DNA of 7,127 bases from Collinsella aerofaciens (GCA_905213725.1 CAJMJM010000095.1:1-7127), one strand, 5' to 3'. Positions 1 to 6,646 are shown, counted from the first letter of the stretch. Program-made: numbers and translations. Notes: a model not told the origin generated them from the letters alone.

Positions 1-1
1 G

Positions 2-1804
2 ACCGGCCTGTTCTTCCTGTTCCAGCGCCACGGCGCAGCTCCCGCGGTCCTGGCCTTTGCCCTCTTTGTCCTGGGCATTGCCGAGTTCTTCGTCATCACG
101 TTTAAATCCATGCCCATCCAGCCGGGCGACCTTTCGGCCATCTCCACCGCCGCCGCGGTCGCCGGCACCGGCTACACCTTCTCGATCTCACTGTTCTGCG
201 TGCTGTCCATGGGCTTTACCGCCATCGCCATGCTGCTGTGCGAGTACGCCGGCCTGGTGGCACCGCACCGTCAGAAGGGCGCCGCCAACGCCAAGCGCAT
301 GCTGCTCACCAACCTGCTCGTCGCCGTGCTGTGCCTGGGCGGTGTGACCGCACACGTCACGCTCATCGACTACTACAACACCCTCGGCATCACCGTCTAC
401 ACCTGGCGCCCGCTCGAGAGCTACTGGCGCGAGGGCTACCTGCCTGCCTTTATTAGTGCGGCGCAGTCCATCAAGCCGCCCAAACCCGCCGACTACTCCG
501 TCGACGATGCCAAGGCCACGCTCAAAAAGTACGCCAAGGCCTACGACAAGTCCGACGCGGCCAAGAGCGACGGGCGCGCCGCCGCAAAGGAGCAGTTCGA
601 CAGCGAGAAGCCCACGGTCATCGCCATCATGAACGAGACCTTCTCGGATCTTTCGATCTACCAGAACATGCGCGCCGGCTACGAAGGCCCGCAGTACTTT
701 AAGAACCTGTCCAACTGCCTCAGCCGCGGCAAGCTCTACGTGAGCGCCTACGGCGGCGGCACCGCCAATACCGAGTTTGAGTTTATGACCGGCAACTCCA
801 TGGCCAACCTGGGCTCGGGCGTGTACCCCTACACCATCTACAACATGGAAACGACCGGGAATCTGGCAGAGCAGTTCAAATCGCTCGGATATTCCACCAC
901 GGCCATGCACCCCAACCACGCAACCAACTGGAACCGCGAGAACGTCTACAAGGACTTTGGTTTTGACCAGTTCCTGTCCATCAACGATTTCCAGGGCGCC
1001 GATACCCTGCGCGGCATGGTGCCCGACCAGGCTACCTACGACAAGATTCTTGAGCTGCTCGACCAGAACGCCGATCCGCAGTTTATCTTCGACGTGACCA
1101 TGCAGAACCACTCGGGCTACGATACGGGCCTGCTGCCGGTCGACAAGCAGATGCACCTGAATATCGACACGACCGATCTGGACGCCAAGACCGTCGAGGA
1201 CGGCACGCTATCCGATGTCGACGAGTATGTCTCGTGCATCGAGCAGTCCGACCAAGCGCTGCGCTACTTCCTCAACGCCTTGAGCAAGCTCGACCGCAAG
1301 GTGGTCGTGGTGTTCTGGGGCGATCACCAGCCGTTCTTCCCGTCCAAGTTCAACGACAAGTGGTTTACCGACGAGGACGACGCCACCCACCAGGAACGTC
1401 TGTGGCAGACCGACTACATCATCTGGGCCAACTACGACGTTGCCGGCTGCGACCAGACGAGCGAGGTCGACGACCTGTCCACCAACTACCTGTCCACGCA
1501 GCTGATGCAGCTGATCGGCGCACCGCTGACCGACTATCAGAAGGCGCACATGACGCTGCGCGAGTCGCTGCCCGCTATCAACTCCGTGGGCTACGAGGAC
1601 GCCAGCCTGCGCTGGGCGCTCTCCTCCAACGTCACCGGCGACGACGCCGCTGCCGCAGCCGCCACCAAGGCGCGCGAGGATTACGCCAAGATGCAATACT
1701 ACGAGATGTTCCGCGACGGCAAGAACGTCTATACGGAGCACTTCCAGACCGAGGCCAACGAGACCGACCCCAACTTGGCACCGGGTACGACCAAGATCAA
1801 ATAG
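2..1804 (+). CDS. LTA synthase / phosphoglycerol transferase family protein, 5'-partial
   Basis: The frame is open from the left edge (first whole codon at nt 2), so the N-terminus lies outside the window; the ATG at 110 is internal, because hydrophobic coding sequence continues upstream of it. At least three membrane segments are visible (about nt 38-105, 160-250 and 300-370), then an extracellular alkaline-phosphatase/sulfatase-fold domain. Family motifs are present in order: IAIMNE with the metal-binding Glu at nt 635-637; GGTANTEFEF, whose first Thr (761-763) aligns with the LtaS nucleophile; MQNHSGY with its His at 1109-1111; and WGDHQPF with Asp-His at 1322-1327. The DYAKMQYYEMF stretch near the C-terminus resembles the tail motif of many family members. 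Known members use Mn2+ and transfer glycerol-phosphate from phosphatidylglycerol to a wall polymer or glycolipid. The exact acceptor here is unknown, so no symbol is given. It is convergent with the large minus-strand gene. Confidence 0.9.
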   Translation, partial: TGLFFLFQRHGAAPAVLAFALFVLGIAEFFVITFKSMPIQPGDLSAISTAAAVAGTGYTFSISLFCVLSMGFTAIAMLLCEYAGLVAPHRQKGAANAKRMLLTNLLVAVLCLGGVTAHVTLIDYYNTLGITVYTWRPLESYWREGYLPAFISAAQSIKPPKPADYSVDDAKATLKKYAKAYDKSDAAKSDGRAAAKEQFDSEKPTVIAIMNETFSDLSIYQNMRAGYEGPQYFKNLSNCLSRGKLYVSAYGGGTANTEFEFMTGNSMANLGSGVYPYTIYNMETTGNLAEQFKSLGYSTTAMHPNHATNWNRENVYKDFGFDQFLSINDFQGADTLRGMVPDQATYDKILELLDQNADPQFIFDVTMQNHSGYDTGLLPVDKQMHLNIDTTDLDAKTVEDGTLSDVDEYVSCIEQSDQALRYFLNALSKLDRKVVVVFWGDHQPFFPSKFNDKWFTDEDDATHQERLWQTDYIIWANYDVAGCDQTSEVDDLSTNYLSTQLMQLIGAPLTDYQKAHMTLRESLPAINSVGYEDASLRWALSSNVTGDDAAAAAATKAREDYAKMQYYEMFRDGKNVYTEHFQTEANETDPNLAPGTTKIK

Positions 1805-1831
1805 CGACTAGCTGCGAGTTCATAACTGAAA

Positions 1832-1961
1832 CGTCTGTCCGGGCGGAGGCATATAAGGTTCCCTGCTCGGACAGTCCTGCGCAAGACGGAGGCCACATTA
1901 AGTGGCCTCCTTTGCGTGCGGAACTCGCGATGAACCTTATATGCCTCCGCCTGGACAGACG
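1832..1961. repeat. 29-bp inverted repeat enclosing a terminator hairpin
   Basis: The left arm (1832-1860) and right arm (1933-1961) are reverse complements over 29 positions. The single exception is a G/T pair that would still be a wobble pair in RNA. The 72-nt interior contains the perfect hairpin at 1888-1910. The left arm can alternatively pair locally: 1835-1844 with 1865-1874 (10 positions, one wobble). A further 8-bp match, 1814-1821 with 1921-1928, crosses the long stem. The tetranucleotide CTGA occurs 2 bp outside both ends (1826-1829 and 1964-1967), which is weak support for a small mobile element. Function is unknown. Confidence 0.75.
1888..1913 (+). terminator. Intrinsic terminator for the LTA-synthase-like gene
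   Basis: A perfect 9-bp GC-rich stem (GGAGGCCAC, 1888-1896; GTGGCCTCC, 1902-1910) with a 5-nt ATTAA loop, followed by TTT. It lies about 85 nt after the stop codon of the plus-strand enzyme. The T-tract is short, and there is no T-run on the minus side, so the plus direction is favoured. Confidence 0.75.
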
Positions 1962-2015
1962 CCCTGATGTTGGGGCGTGGCTTGTCTTGGGTGTATCGCC
2001 GAACATATATAAGTT

Positions 2016-2045
2016 GAAGGCCACGTTATGTGGCCTTCTTTGTTT
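2016..2045 (+). terminator. Second intrinsic terminator, related to the first
   Basis: A perfect 9-bp stem (GAAGGCCAC, 2016-2024; GTGGCCTTC, 2030-2038) with a GTTAT loop, followed by a T-rich stretch. The hairpin and the following TGCGGAA closely match the hairpin at 1888-1913 and its downstream bases. An AT-rich CATATA(T)AAG stretch precedes each one, so it looks like a diverged duplicate. Its end runs straight into the first element of the repeat array. Confidence 0.7.
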
Positions 2046-2046
2046 G

Positions 2047-2400
2047 CGGAAAGTGTGTCACGGAATTCTTGTCTGGAATGGGATGCAGTTTCCGCTTGGG
2101 ACCCGATTGGGAAAGTGTGTCCCACTATTCAGCTGGATTCCGGGATGTATTTTCCGGTTGAGGCTCGTTGGGAAAGTGCGTCCCACTTTGGGGGCTGATT
2201 CTGGGACGTGGTTTCCGGTTGGCTCTCATTGGGAAAGTTCATCCCATTTCTCGGCCTAATTATGGGACGCAGTTTCCCGTTGAGGACTCTTTGGGAAAGT
2301 GCGTCCCGGTCTGGGCGCTCAAACTGGGATGGATTTTCCGGATGAGGGCTTGACGGAAAATGTGTCCCGTTCCGGGCGCTAATTGTGGGATGCAGTTTCC
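2047..2400. repeat. Array 1 of alternating inverted 15-mers (GGGAYGCANTTTCCC family)
   Basis: There are about 12 copies of one short motif in strictly alternating orientation. Forward copies (GGGAYGCANTTTCC type) start at 2080, 2142, 2203, 2264, 2326 and 2387. Reverse copies (GGGAAANTGYRTCCC type) start at 2047 (degenerate), 2109, 2170, 2231, 2293 and 2354. The full forward-plus-reverse unit has a period of 61-62 bp, and element centres are alternately about 29 and 33 bp apart. Each element also has GGGA and TCCC ends, so it can form a small 4-bp hairpin. Inter-element sequences are partly conserved between units. Because 61-62 bp is not a multiple of three, the array is not a coding repeat. 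There is no gene in this stretch. Confidence 0.9.
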
Positions 2401-2424
2401 GCTTGCGGAGTCTCCACTCAACAG

Positions 2425-2462
2425 AAAACCCGGGTGGCCTGTTTTTTGGCTACCCGGGTTTT
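2425..2462 (-). terminator. Strong terminator downstream of the surface-protein gene
   Basis: A 15-bp stem (2425-2439 with 2448-2462, one G-T pair) with an 8-nt T-rich loop. The core is ACCCGGGT and the ends are A4/T4. It lies 27 nt beyond the stop of the minus-strand gene. Read on the minus strand, the right arm ends in TTTT followed by CTGTT. On the plus strand it is also followed by T's, so it may work in both directions and would also shield the surface gene from plus-strand read-through. Confidence 0.85.
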
Positions 2463-2489
2463 TGGGTTGTCGATATGTTCGACTGGCTA

Positions 2490-3296
2490 CTAGTGGGTCT
2501 TGCGGCGCTTGATCAGCATGATGAGGGCCATCACTACGAGCGTTGCTCCCGCTGCTGCTGCGGTGGCGACTAGGGCGAATGTTTGGTCGCCGGTGTTTGC
2601 GAGGTTCTTCGCTGTGGTCGTAGTCTTGACCTTGGTGTCGGTCTTAGCTCCGTTGTCGGACTTGGGCTTGTCCGGGTTCGTCGGGGTCTCAGGAGTCTCG
2701 GGGTCCTTTGAGCCTTCGGAATCGGTTGGGCCGGCGGTGTTTACCAGCGTATGGTCCAGGAACTTCTTGGCGCCCGCACTTGCCTGTGAGAACAGGCGGC
2801 GCGTGCGGATCGGGGTGGCGTTCACCGTTGTGGGCGCCGTCTCCTCGGCCTCGATATTCACGAGCGTCGTGCCGGTGTCGAGGCCCACGTCGTTGTATCC
2901 CACGTGGCAGTAATACTGCGCACCGTCATCGTCTGCGGTCAGGTCAATCTCGAGCTTTGAGGCCGTTCCAGCCGCGAGGTTGCCATCGGCACCCACGAGC
3001 TTAAACTCTGTCTCGCCGCGGCCCTTGCGGTACCACATATAGGTCGGTGCCAGCCCTGTTTCGCTATCGTCGGCACCGAGTTGCTTCACATGGCCAATCG
3101 CCGAGAGCGTCAGGTGGCTTCCCGCCGTGCGCTCAACCGAAGAGTCGTATCCAAGATCCGACCCCTCCGCAGCATCCGCCGCAGGTCCGCTCACGGTCAT
3201 CGTCATGCCATCGGGCATGGTCTTGACCGTGATGATTGCCGAGCGAATACCTGAATCGGTCGAGGAACCATTCATAAAGGCGGCGAAGGCGAATCG
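2490..3296 (-). CDS. C-terminal fragment of the broken surface protein (end of FN3, Ig-like domain, LANTG anchor)
   Basis: This fragment is in the same frame as the one before it and separated from it only by the TAG at 3297-3299. Its first residues, RFAFAAFMNGSS, complete the FN3 domain. The nearest start, ATG at 3275, has no clear ribosome site and no signal peptide follows it. An Ig-like domain follows, with a core Trp in YMWYRK and the strand-F motif DDGAQYYCHV. The usual first core cysteine is not apparent. After that come a linker rich in Pro, Thr, Asp and Lys, the motif LANTG (2603-2589), a hydrophobic segment of about 22 residues and the basic tail KRRKTH. Alone it would have no way to reach the surface. 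Confidence 0.75.
   Translation of the reverse strand, partial: RFAFAAFMNGSSTDSGIRSAIITVKTMPDGMTMTVSGPAADAAEGSDLGYDSSVERTAGSHLTLSAIGHVKQLGADDSETGLAPTYMWYRKGRGETEFKLVGADGNLAAGTASKLEIDLTADDDGAQYYCHVGYNDVGLDTGTTLVNIEAEETAPTTVNATPIRTRRLFSQASAGAKKFLDHTLVNTAGPTDSEGSKDPETPETPTNPDKPKSDNGAKTDTKVKTTTTAKNLANTGDQTFALVATAAAAGATLVVMALIMLIKRRKTH
2493..2603 (-). other. Sortase cell-wall sorting signal (LANTG type)
   Basis: Three parts are in order: LANTG at 2603-2589, a hydrophobic helix (TFALVATAAAAGATLVVMAL and onward) and the positively charged tail KRRKTH at the very C-terminus. The second motif residue is Ala rather than the usual Pro. Variants of this kind occur in actinobacterial sortase substrates. 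Confidence 0.85.
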
Positions 3297-3299
3297 CTA
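3297..3299 (-). other. In-frame TAG replacing the conserved FN3 tyrosine
   Basis: The reading is LQPNTE-TAG-RFAFAAF. FN3 domains typically have L-x-P-x-T-x-Y-x-F at this point, so the stop sits on the conserved Tyr codon. One base change from TAC or TAT to TAG explains it. The frame before and after is the same. Confidence 0.85.
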
Positions 3300-5657
3300 C
3301 TCCGTATTGGGCTGCAGCCCATCCCACTTGAGCGAGGTCTGCGTGTTGTCGGCAATCTTCCAGCTATTGACGACCGCATCCGCCGCATTGCTCTGCAGCA
3401 TGCCCACGCCGTAGCTAAAGCCACTCTTGTTTGCGAGTACATCGTCCCAGCTAAACGTAACGCTGGTCGAATCGACGGCGTTTGCCGTAAAGCCCGTCAC
3501 GGCCGGCGCGTCGGGCATCTCGACGTCCTTAACGTCATAGCCCACGATCCAGAACTGGTCGGTGTCCTTGGTGCCGAGCTTGTCGCCCGAGTCTGCCTCG
3601 AACTTGTCGACATCCACCGCGTAGACGCCCAGACGCCACACAAAACCGTACTTGCCCTGCGCGGCCTCGGGCAGGTTGTCGACGGTGCCGCCGTATTCGG
3701 TCGATTCACTCGAGGAGTTACCCGTAGTAAAGCCGGCGTTGGCACCAAAGCACAGGCCGCCAAACAACTCGTGCTTTGCGAGCTTCGCGCCCATGACAAC
3801 GCTGCCGTTCAGCGTCAAGCCGAGCTCGAGCTCCTGCTCCTTGCCCTCCTCGACTTCGATGGTCTGCTCAATGCTCGCCCCCGACTGCGCGGCGGCGCCG
3901 TTAAACCCATCGTGCGTGTAGGCGCGCGTTACGCCAGGCTTGCCCAGGCCAAAGGAATCCCCAACGGGAGTCTCGCCGTTGAGCGTCGTTTGATAGGTTC
4001 CGGGTTCTCCCGACCGGTTGGTCAAAAAGTAGCTGAGCGGCGTCATATTGTGCTGTTTGGCAATGCGGTCATAGGCCTCGACATTAACGACCGAGGTCTG
4101 CGCGCCGAGCGACACGGGCGCCGCCATCACGCCCTTGCCACCAGTTTCCTCATTTTCGATCTCATACTCGTAATAGACCATCGGAATCGTGTAGAGCACG
4201 GCCTTGTCACCCTCGCCGGCATGCGACTCATAGCTTACGCTTGCGCTGACCGTGCGCTCGCTCCGGTAGTCATAGCATCCCTCGGCGGCAAAATCGACTG
4301 AAGCATTCATCGCGACCAGGGGCGGACCGGTCTGCACCTCGACGGCAACGCCCAACTCGGCGCCAATGGTATAGCCCTGGGATGTCCCCGTGCCCTTTTC
4401 CTCTCCGTATGACGTGCCGCCCAACACCAGATAGCCGTATGCCTGCTCCAGATCCTCAACATAGGGCGCATCCTGCAGCACTGCAAGCACGCGCGGGTTG
4501 GTATAGACCTTGTAGCGGTCCTTGTACGTGATCTTGACGCTGTCGTTGTCGACATCGGGCAGCGCGAGCGAGATAAATGTGCCGTAGGTAGTGCCGCGAC
4601 GGTTGCTCTCGCTAATCACCTGCTCCTCGCCGCGGCGCACCTTTCCGTTCTCGTCGAGCGAAAAATGCGAGGCGGTCATCCAATAGTAGTCATCGTTCTT
4701 GCGCAGGTCCTCGTCGCGGTGCTTGCCCACCACGGCGATAAAGCTCTCGTTATAGCGGTCCGAACCCGAGACGCTGCCCGCCTTGACGTCGCTGATCCAC
4801 ACCTGCTCTATACCCTTGTGGTCATGCTTGTTGCTGCTGTTGTATTGCTGACCGCTCATGCTCATGGTTCCGACCATGGACCCCAAGCCCTGAGCCCCGC
4901 TCTGTGCCGTGTTGCAGGCAAAGTCGCAGAACACATCGCCGCCCACGAGCACCTCGTCGACCGCCAGCTGCTCGGACAGGCCGTCAAGGTTGGCAGTAGC
5001 AAGGGCAATAGGCGCCAAGGTGCACGGATAGCGCTTATCCTGAGCGCTATCCTTCCATGCGCTGTTGGGCACATGCATCAGCCCATAGGAGGCGAGGAGC
5101 CCGTCTCTGTATTCCTTGCAATCGGAAAGCTTGAACTCGCCAGACTCCGAGTCAAAATACGCGTAGCGGTACAGCGCGCCGTACAGCCCCTTGCTGCCGT
5201 CAGAAGCGCCGTAATCAAAAGCGCTGCGTTGCCAGTCATAGCCCGCAAGAATAAGGCCCGTGACGGTTTCAACCGTCTTCTTTCCTTCTTCATCGTAGGC
5301 GGCAAACGTGCCGAACGTCGCATTCGCAGCGACCATGGTCTTGCCGTTCGCGGAGAGGGAGATTGCGCCCGCGTCGCCCAGAGCATCGACATGGACGAGC
5401 GCACCCTTGGATGCATCCCACGAAAACAGCTCGCAATGCGTCGACTTATCAATATTCTTCTTGCCGTAGGGTGCCGAGACCACGATGGCGAGGTCATCGC
5501 AAAAATCGCGATCGAGGTCGCCGGCCGCTAGCGAAACGACAGGAGCTGACTGAAGCTGCGTCCAGGAGTCGTTCCCGCCCTTGTTGTGCGTGGTGTAGTC
5601 CGCGGCGTTACCGGCATCGATCTTGACGACGCTTTGCTTCCAGTTGCCGCCCCCAAG
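3297..5657 (-). CDS. Middle fragment of the broken surface protein (FG-GAP repeats, beta-rich core, first part of FN3)
   Basis: This frame opens directly after a TGA at 5660-5658, beside the G-run where the upstream frame fails. Its first residues (GNWKQSVVKIDAG, then AAGDLDRDFCDDLAIVV at about nt 5525-5475) continue the FG-GAP pattern of the N-terminal fragment. A GTG at 5483 is the first possible start codon but has no convincing ribosome site and would give no signal peptide, so independent expression is unlikely. Beta-strand-like sequence follows, including LPDVDNDS near nt 4560 and stretches with alternating polar and hydrophobic residues (for example near 4380-4180 and 3840-3680). The FN3 domain begins about 3521 (PDAPAVTGFTANAV, with TFSW) and is cut at LQPNTE-stop. 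Confidence 0.75.
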   Translation of the reverse strand, partial: LGGGNWKQSVVKIDAGNAADYTTHNKGGNDSWTQLQSAPVVSLAAGDLDRDFCDDLAIVVSAPYGKKNIDKSTHCELFSWDASKGALVHVDALGDAGAISLSANGKTMVAANATFGTFAAYDEEGKKTVETVTGLILAGYDWQRSAFDYGASDGSKGLYGALYRYAYFDSESGEFKLSDCKEYRDGLLASYGLMHVPNSAWKDSAQDKRYPCTLAPIALATANLDGLSEQLAVDEVLVGGDVFCDFACNTAQSGAQGLGSMVGTMSMSGQQYNSSNKHDHKGIEQVWISDVKAGSVSGSDRYNESFIAVVGKHRDEDLRKNDDYYWMTASHFSLDENGKVRRGEEQVISESNRRGTTYGTFISLALPDVDNDSVKITYKDRYKVYTNPRVLAVLQDAPYVEDLEQAYGYLVLGGTSYGEEKGTGTSQGYTIGAELGVAVEVQTGPPLVAMNASVDFAAEGCYDYRSERTVSASVSYESHAGEGDKAVLYTIPMVYYEYEIENEETGGKGVMAAPVSLGAQTSVVNVEAYDRIAKQHNMTPLSYFLTNRSGEPGTYQTTLNGETPVGDSFGLGKPGVTRAYTHDGFNGAAAQSGASIEQTIEVEEGKEQELELGLTLNGSVVMGAKLAKHELFGGLCFGANAGFTTGNSSSESTEYGGTVDNLPEAAQGKYGFVWRLGVYAVDVDKFEADSGDKLGTKDTDQFWIVGYDVKDVEMPDAPAVTGFTANAVDSTSVTFSWDDVLANKSGFSYGVGMLQSNAADAVVNSWKIADNTQTSLKWDGLQPNTE

Positions 5658-6577
5658 TCATACATGTCGACTACAGCCTTGCGCACGCCGTTCTCGTCGA
5701 CATAGCAGCCCGCGTAGACAAAAAGCTCGTCGACGCCGTCGCCATCGACATCGCCCGCCTCGACATCAAAGACGGCGTCGTGCTCTTGCAGGTAACCGGC
5801 ATCCAGGTACTTAAAACGGCCTTCGTACATCATATTAGTGTTGACCGTCACCGGCAGGTGTGTGTCGAGAGTGCGCGTACGCCCGTTGCTAAACGAGTAG
5901 AGGACCAGCTCAACCTTTCCGGCGTATGACTTGCCGTCAATCGTCGTGGAGGAACTGTCGCCGTAGGCACGGAGCTCGGCAACGCGGCTCTTTTTGCCCG
6001 TGCTGGCGTCGCTGCAGAACTCAACACTCGTGGCGTGAATGCCCGAGAAACCGTTGTTGTCGTTGGCGAGTACTGTTGAGGACTCATTGTTGCTTAGGTA
6101 CGACCAGGTGCCGCCACCGTAGTCGCTATGCTTGTAGAGATCGCTGTTCGTATCGAAGTTGTTGACGTTTTGCCAGAACTTTGCGGCGCCCCACACACTT
6201 CCATAGCCATCGGTGAGTTTGCTGCTGCCGCCAATGTCACCGCGCTCGACGTTCTCGAGCTTGTCGCGCAGAGTGTAGCGATTGCCATGGCTACCGTTAG
6301 CTGCCATATAGACCTCGCTGCGCGTGGCAAACGTCGTGGGGGTATCAGTGGAATAGGGGCCAACGGTATCGGCCGGAATGTCCTCGCTCGTGCCCAGACC
6401 CAGGGCTTGATAATCCTGCTCGGTCATATCGGTGATTGCGGGCGCGTCTGCCGCCTGGGCAACCTGGGGCGTGGCCGTGAAGCAGGCGACGCTCGTGGCG
6501 ATCACCGCAGCAAGCGCCGCCGTCCCAACAAGCGGGATTTTCGACAGCCTACGGATACGGGGGTGTGGAACGTACAT
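5528..6577 (-). CDS. N-terminal fragment of the broken surface protein (signal peptide + first FG-GAP motif)
   Basis: This frame starts at the ATG at 6577. It encodes a Sec signal peptide, about 230 residues of extracellular sequence rich in Gly, Ser, Asn and aromatics, and the calcium-loop-like motif DVDGDGVDE (about nt 5752-5726). After the G-run around 5654-5650 the frame turns into Arg/Pro/Thr-rich low-complexity sequence and stops at 5528, which is typical of reading a GC-rich gene out of frame. The real protein sequence continues in the neighbouring frame. If translated as is, it would give a secreted but unanchored truncated product. Upstream Met codons would extend it to 6613, but without a Shine-Dalgarno sequence. 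Confidence 0.75.
   Translation of the reverse strand: MYVPHPRIRRLSKIPLVGTAALAAVIATSVACFTATPQVAQAADAPAITDMTEQDYQALGLGTSEDIPADTVGPYSTDTPTTFATRSEVYMAANGSHGNRYTLRDKLENVERGDIGGSSKLTDGYGSVWGAAKFWQNVNNFDTNSDLYKHSDYGGGTWSYLSNNESSTVLANDNNGFSGIHATSVEFCSDASTGKKSRVAELRAYGDSSSTTIDGKSYAGKVELVLYSFSNGRTRTLDTHLPVTVNTNMMYEGRFKYLDAGYLQEHDAVFDVEAGDVDGDGVDELFVYAGCYVDENGVRKAVVDMYDLGAATGSKASSRSMPVTPRTTPRTTRAGTTPGRSFSQLLSFR
5650..5654 (-). other. Frameshift site in a G5 run of the surface-protein gene
   Basis: On the coding strand the codons TTG GGG GCG GCA ACT lead out of frame. One extra G gives TTG GGG GGC GGC AAC TGG and joins the two frames without a gap. The downstream frame has a TGA at 5660-5658, so the shift must lie between that codon and 5528, and residue quality places it at the G-run. 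It could be a true mutation, a slippage-prone tract or a sequencing error. Confidence 0.8.
6452..6577 (-). other. Sec signal peptide of the surface protein
   Basis: The basic N-region (MYVPHPRIRRLSK) is followed by a hydrophobic core (GTAALAAVIATSVACF) and the likely cleavage site VAQA|AD after residue 42. Its presence right after the 6577 start supports that start choice. Confidence 0.8.
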
Positions 6578-6582
6578 GAGGG

Positions 6583-6589
6583 ACCTCGC
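6583..6589 (-). promoter_or_regulatory. Ribosome binding site that decides the start at 6577
   Basis: On the minus strand GCGAGGT lies just upstream of the ATG at 6577, with a 6-nt spacer after GAGG. The alternative ATG at 6613 is preceded by A-rich sequence with no such match. Confidence 0.7.
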
Positions 6590-6646
6590 TTTATTCGAGT
6601 GGAGTGGACTCATTTTTGCAAATGATACATCCGATGCCCGATATCA

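Larger units (their letters stand above)
2490..6577 (-). pseudogene. Large LPXTG-type surface protein (FG-GAP / FN3 / Ig-like), broken by a frameshift and a nonsense codon
   Basis: Restoring one base in the C5 run at 5650-5654 and reading through the TAG at 3297-3299 gives one continuous product of about 1362 residues. Order: signal peptide (1-42); N-terminal extracellular region; FG-GAP-like motif DVDGDGVDE (276-284); a second, DLDRDFCDD, just after the frameshift; a third, weaker, near LPDVDNDS (about 673-680); an uncharacterised beta-rich region (about 690-1015); an FN3 domain (about 1020-1121) interrupted by the stop at codon 1094; an Ig-like domain (about 1128-1243); a Pro/Thr/Lys linker; LANTG (1326-1330); a membrane segment; and the tail KRRKTH. 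The start at 6577 is chosen because GAGG lies 6 nt upstream, while the ATG at 6613 has no ribosome site. FG-GAP, FN3 and Ig-like modules typically bind ligands or host and microbial surfaces. The substrate is unknown. Long intact stretches on both sides of each lesion suggest recent damage or sequence error. Confidence 0.85.

Noticed and set aside
188..1156. 322-codon open frame on the minus strand opposite the LTA-synthase-like gene
   Set aside because: Val/Gly/Ala/His-rich antisense shadow of a GC-rich gene whose plus strand carries all catalytic motifs.
1826..1967. A transposed miniature element with CTGA target duplications
   Set aside because: Four bases can match by chance and they are not flush with the inverted-repeat ends, so I keep only the inverted repeat as a feature.
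1234..2259. 341-codon plus-strand frame overlapping the enzyme's 3' end and array 1
   Set aside because: It is Arg-rich out-of-frame sequence that runs across terminators and repeats.
2168..2353. 61-codon open frame in array 1
   Set aside because: Same reason: its apparent peptide repeats come from the DNA repeat, and there is no start signal.
2047..2400. CRISPR array
   Set aside because: Repeats are short, degenerate and alternate in orientation, and the between-repeat sequences are themselves related. No cas gene is present in the window.
4665..5531. 288-codon open frame on the plus strand opposite the surface gene
   Set aside because: It is antisense to a clear coding frame and has typical shadow composition. 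It has no ribosome site or recognisable domain.
5640..5665. Programmed -1 ribosomal frameshift joining the two frames
   Set aside because: The site TTG GGG GCG does not fit the X-XXY-YYZ heptamer in the zero frame, and no downstream structure was established. A base loss is simpler, especially with a second lesion in the gene.
6575..6613. ATG at 6613 as the start of the surface protein
   Set aside because: There is no Shine-Dalgarno sequence. The ATG at 6577 has one and is followed directly by a proper signal peptide.
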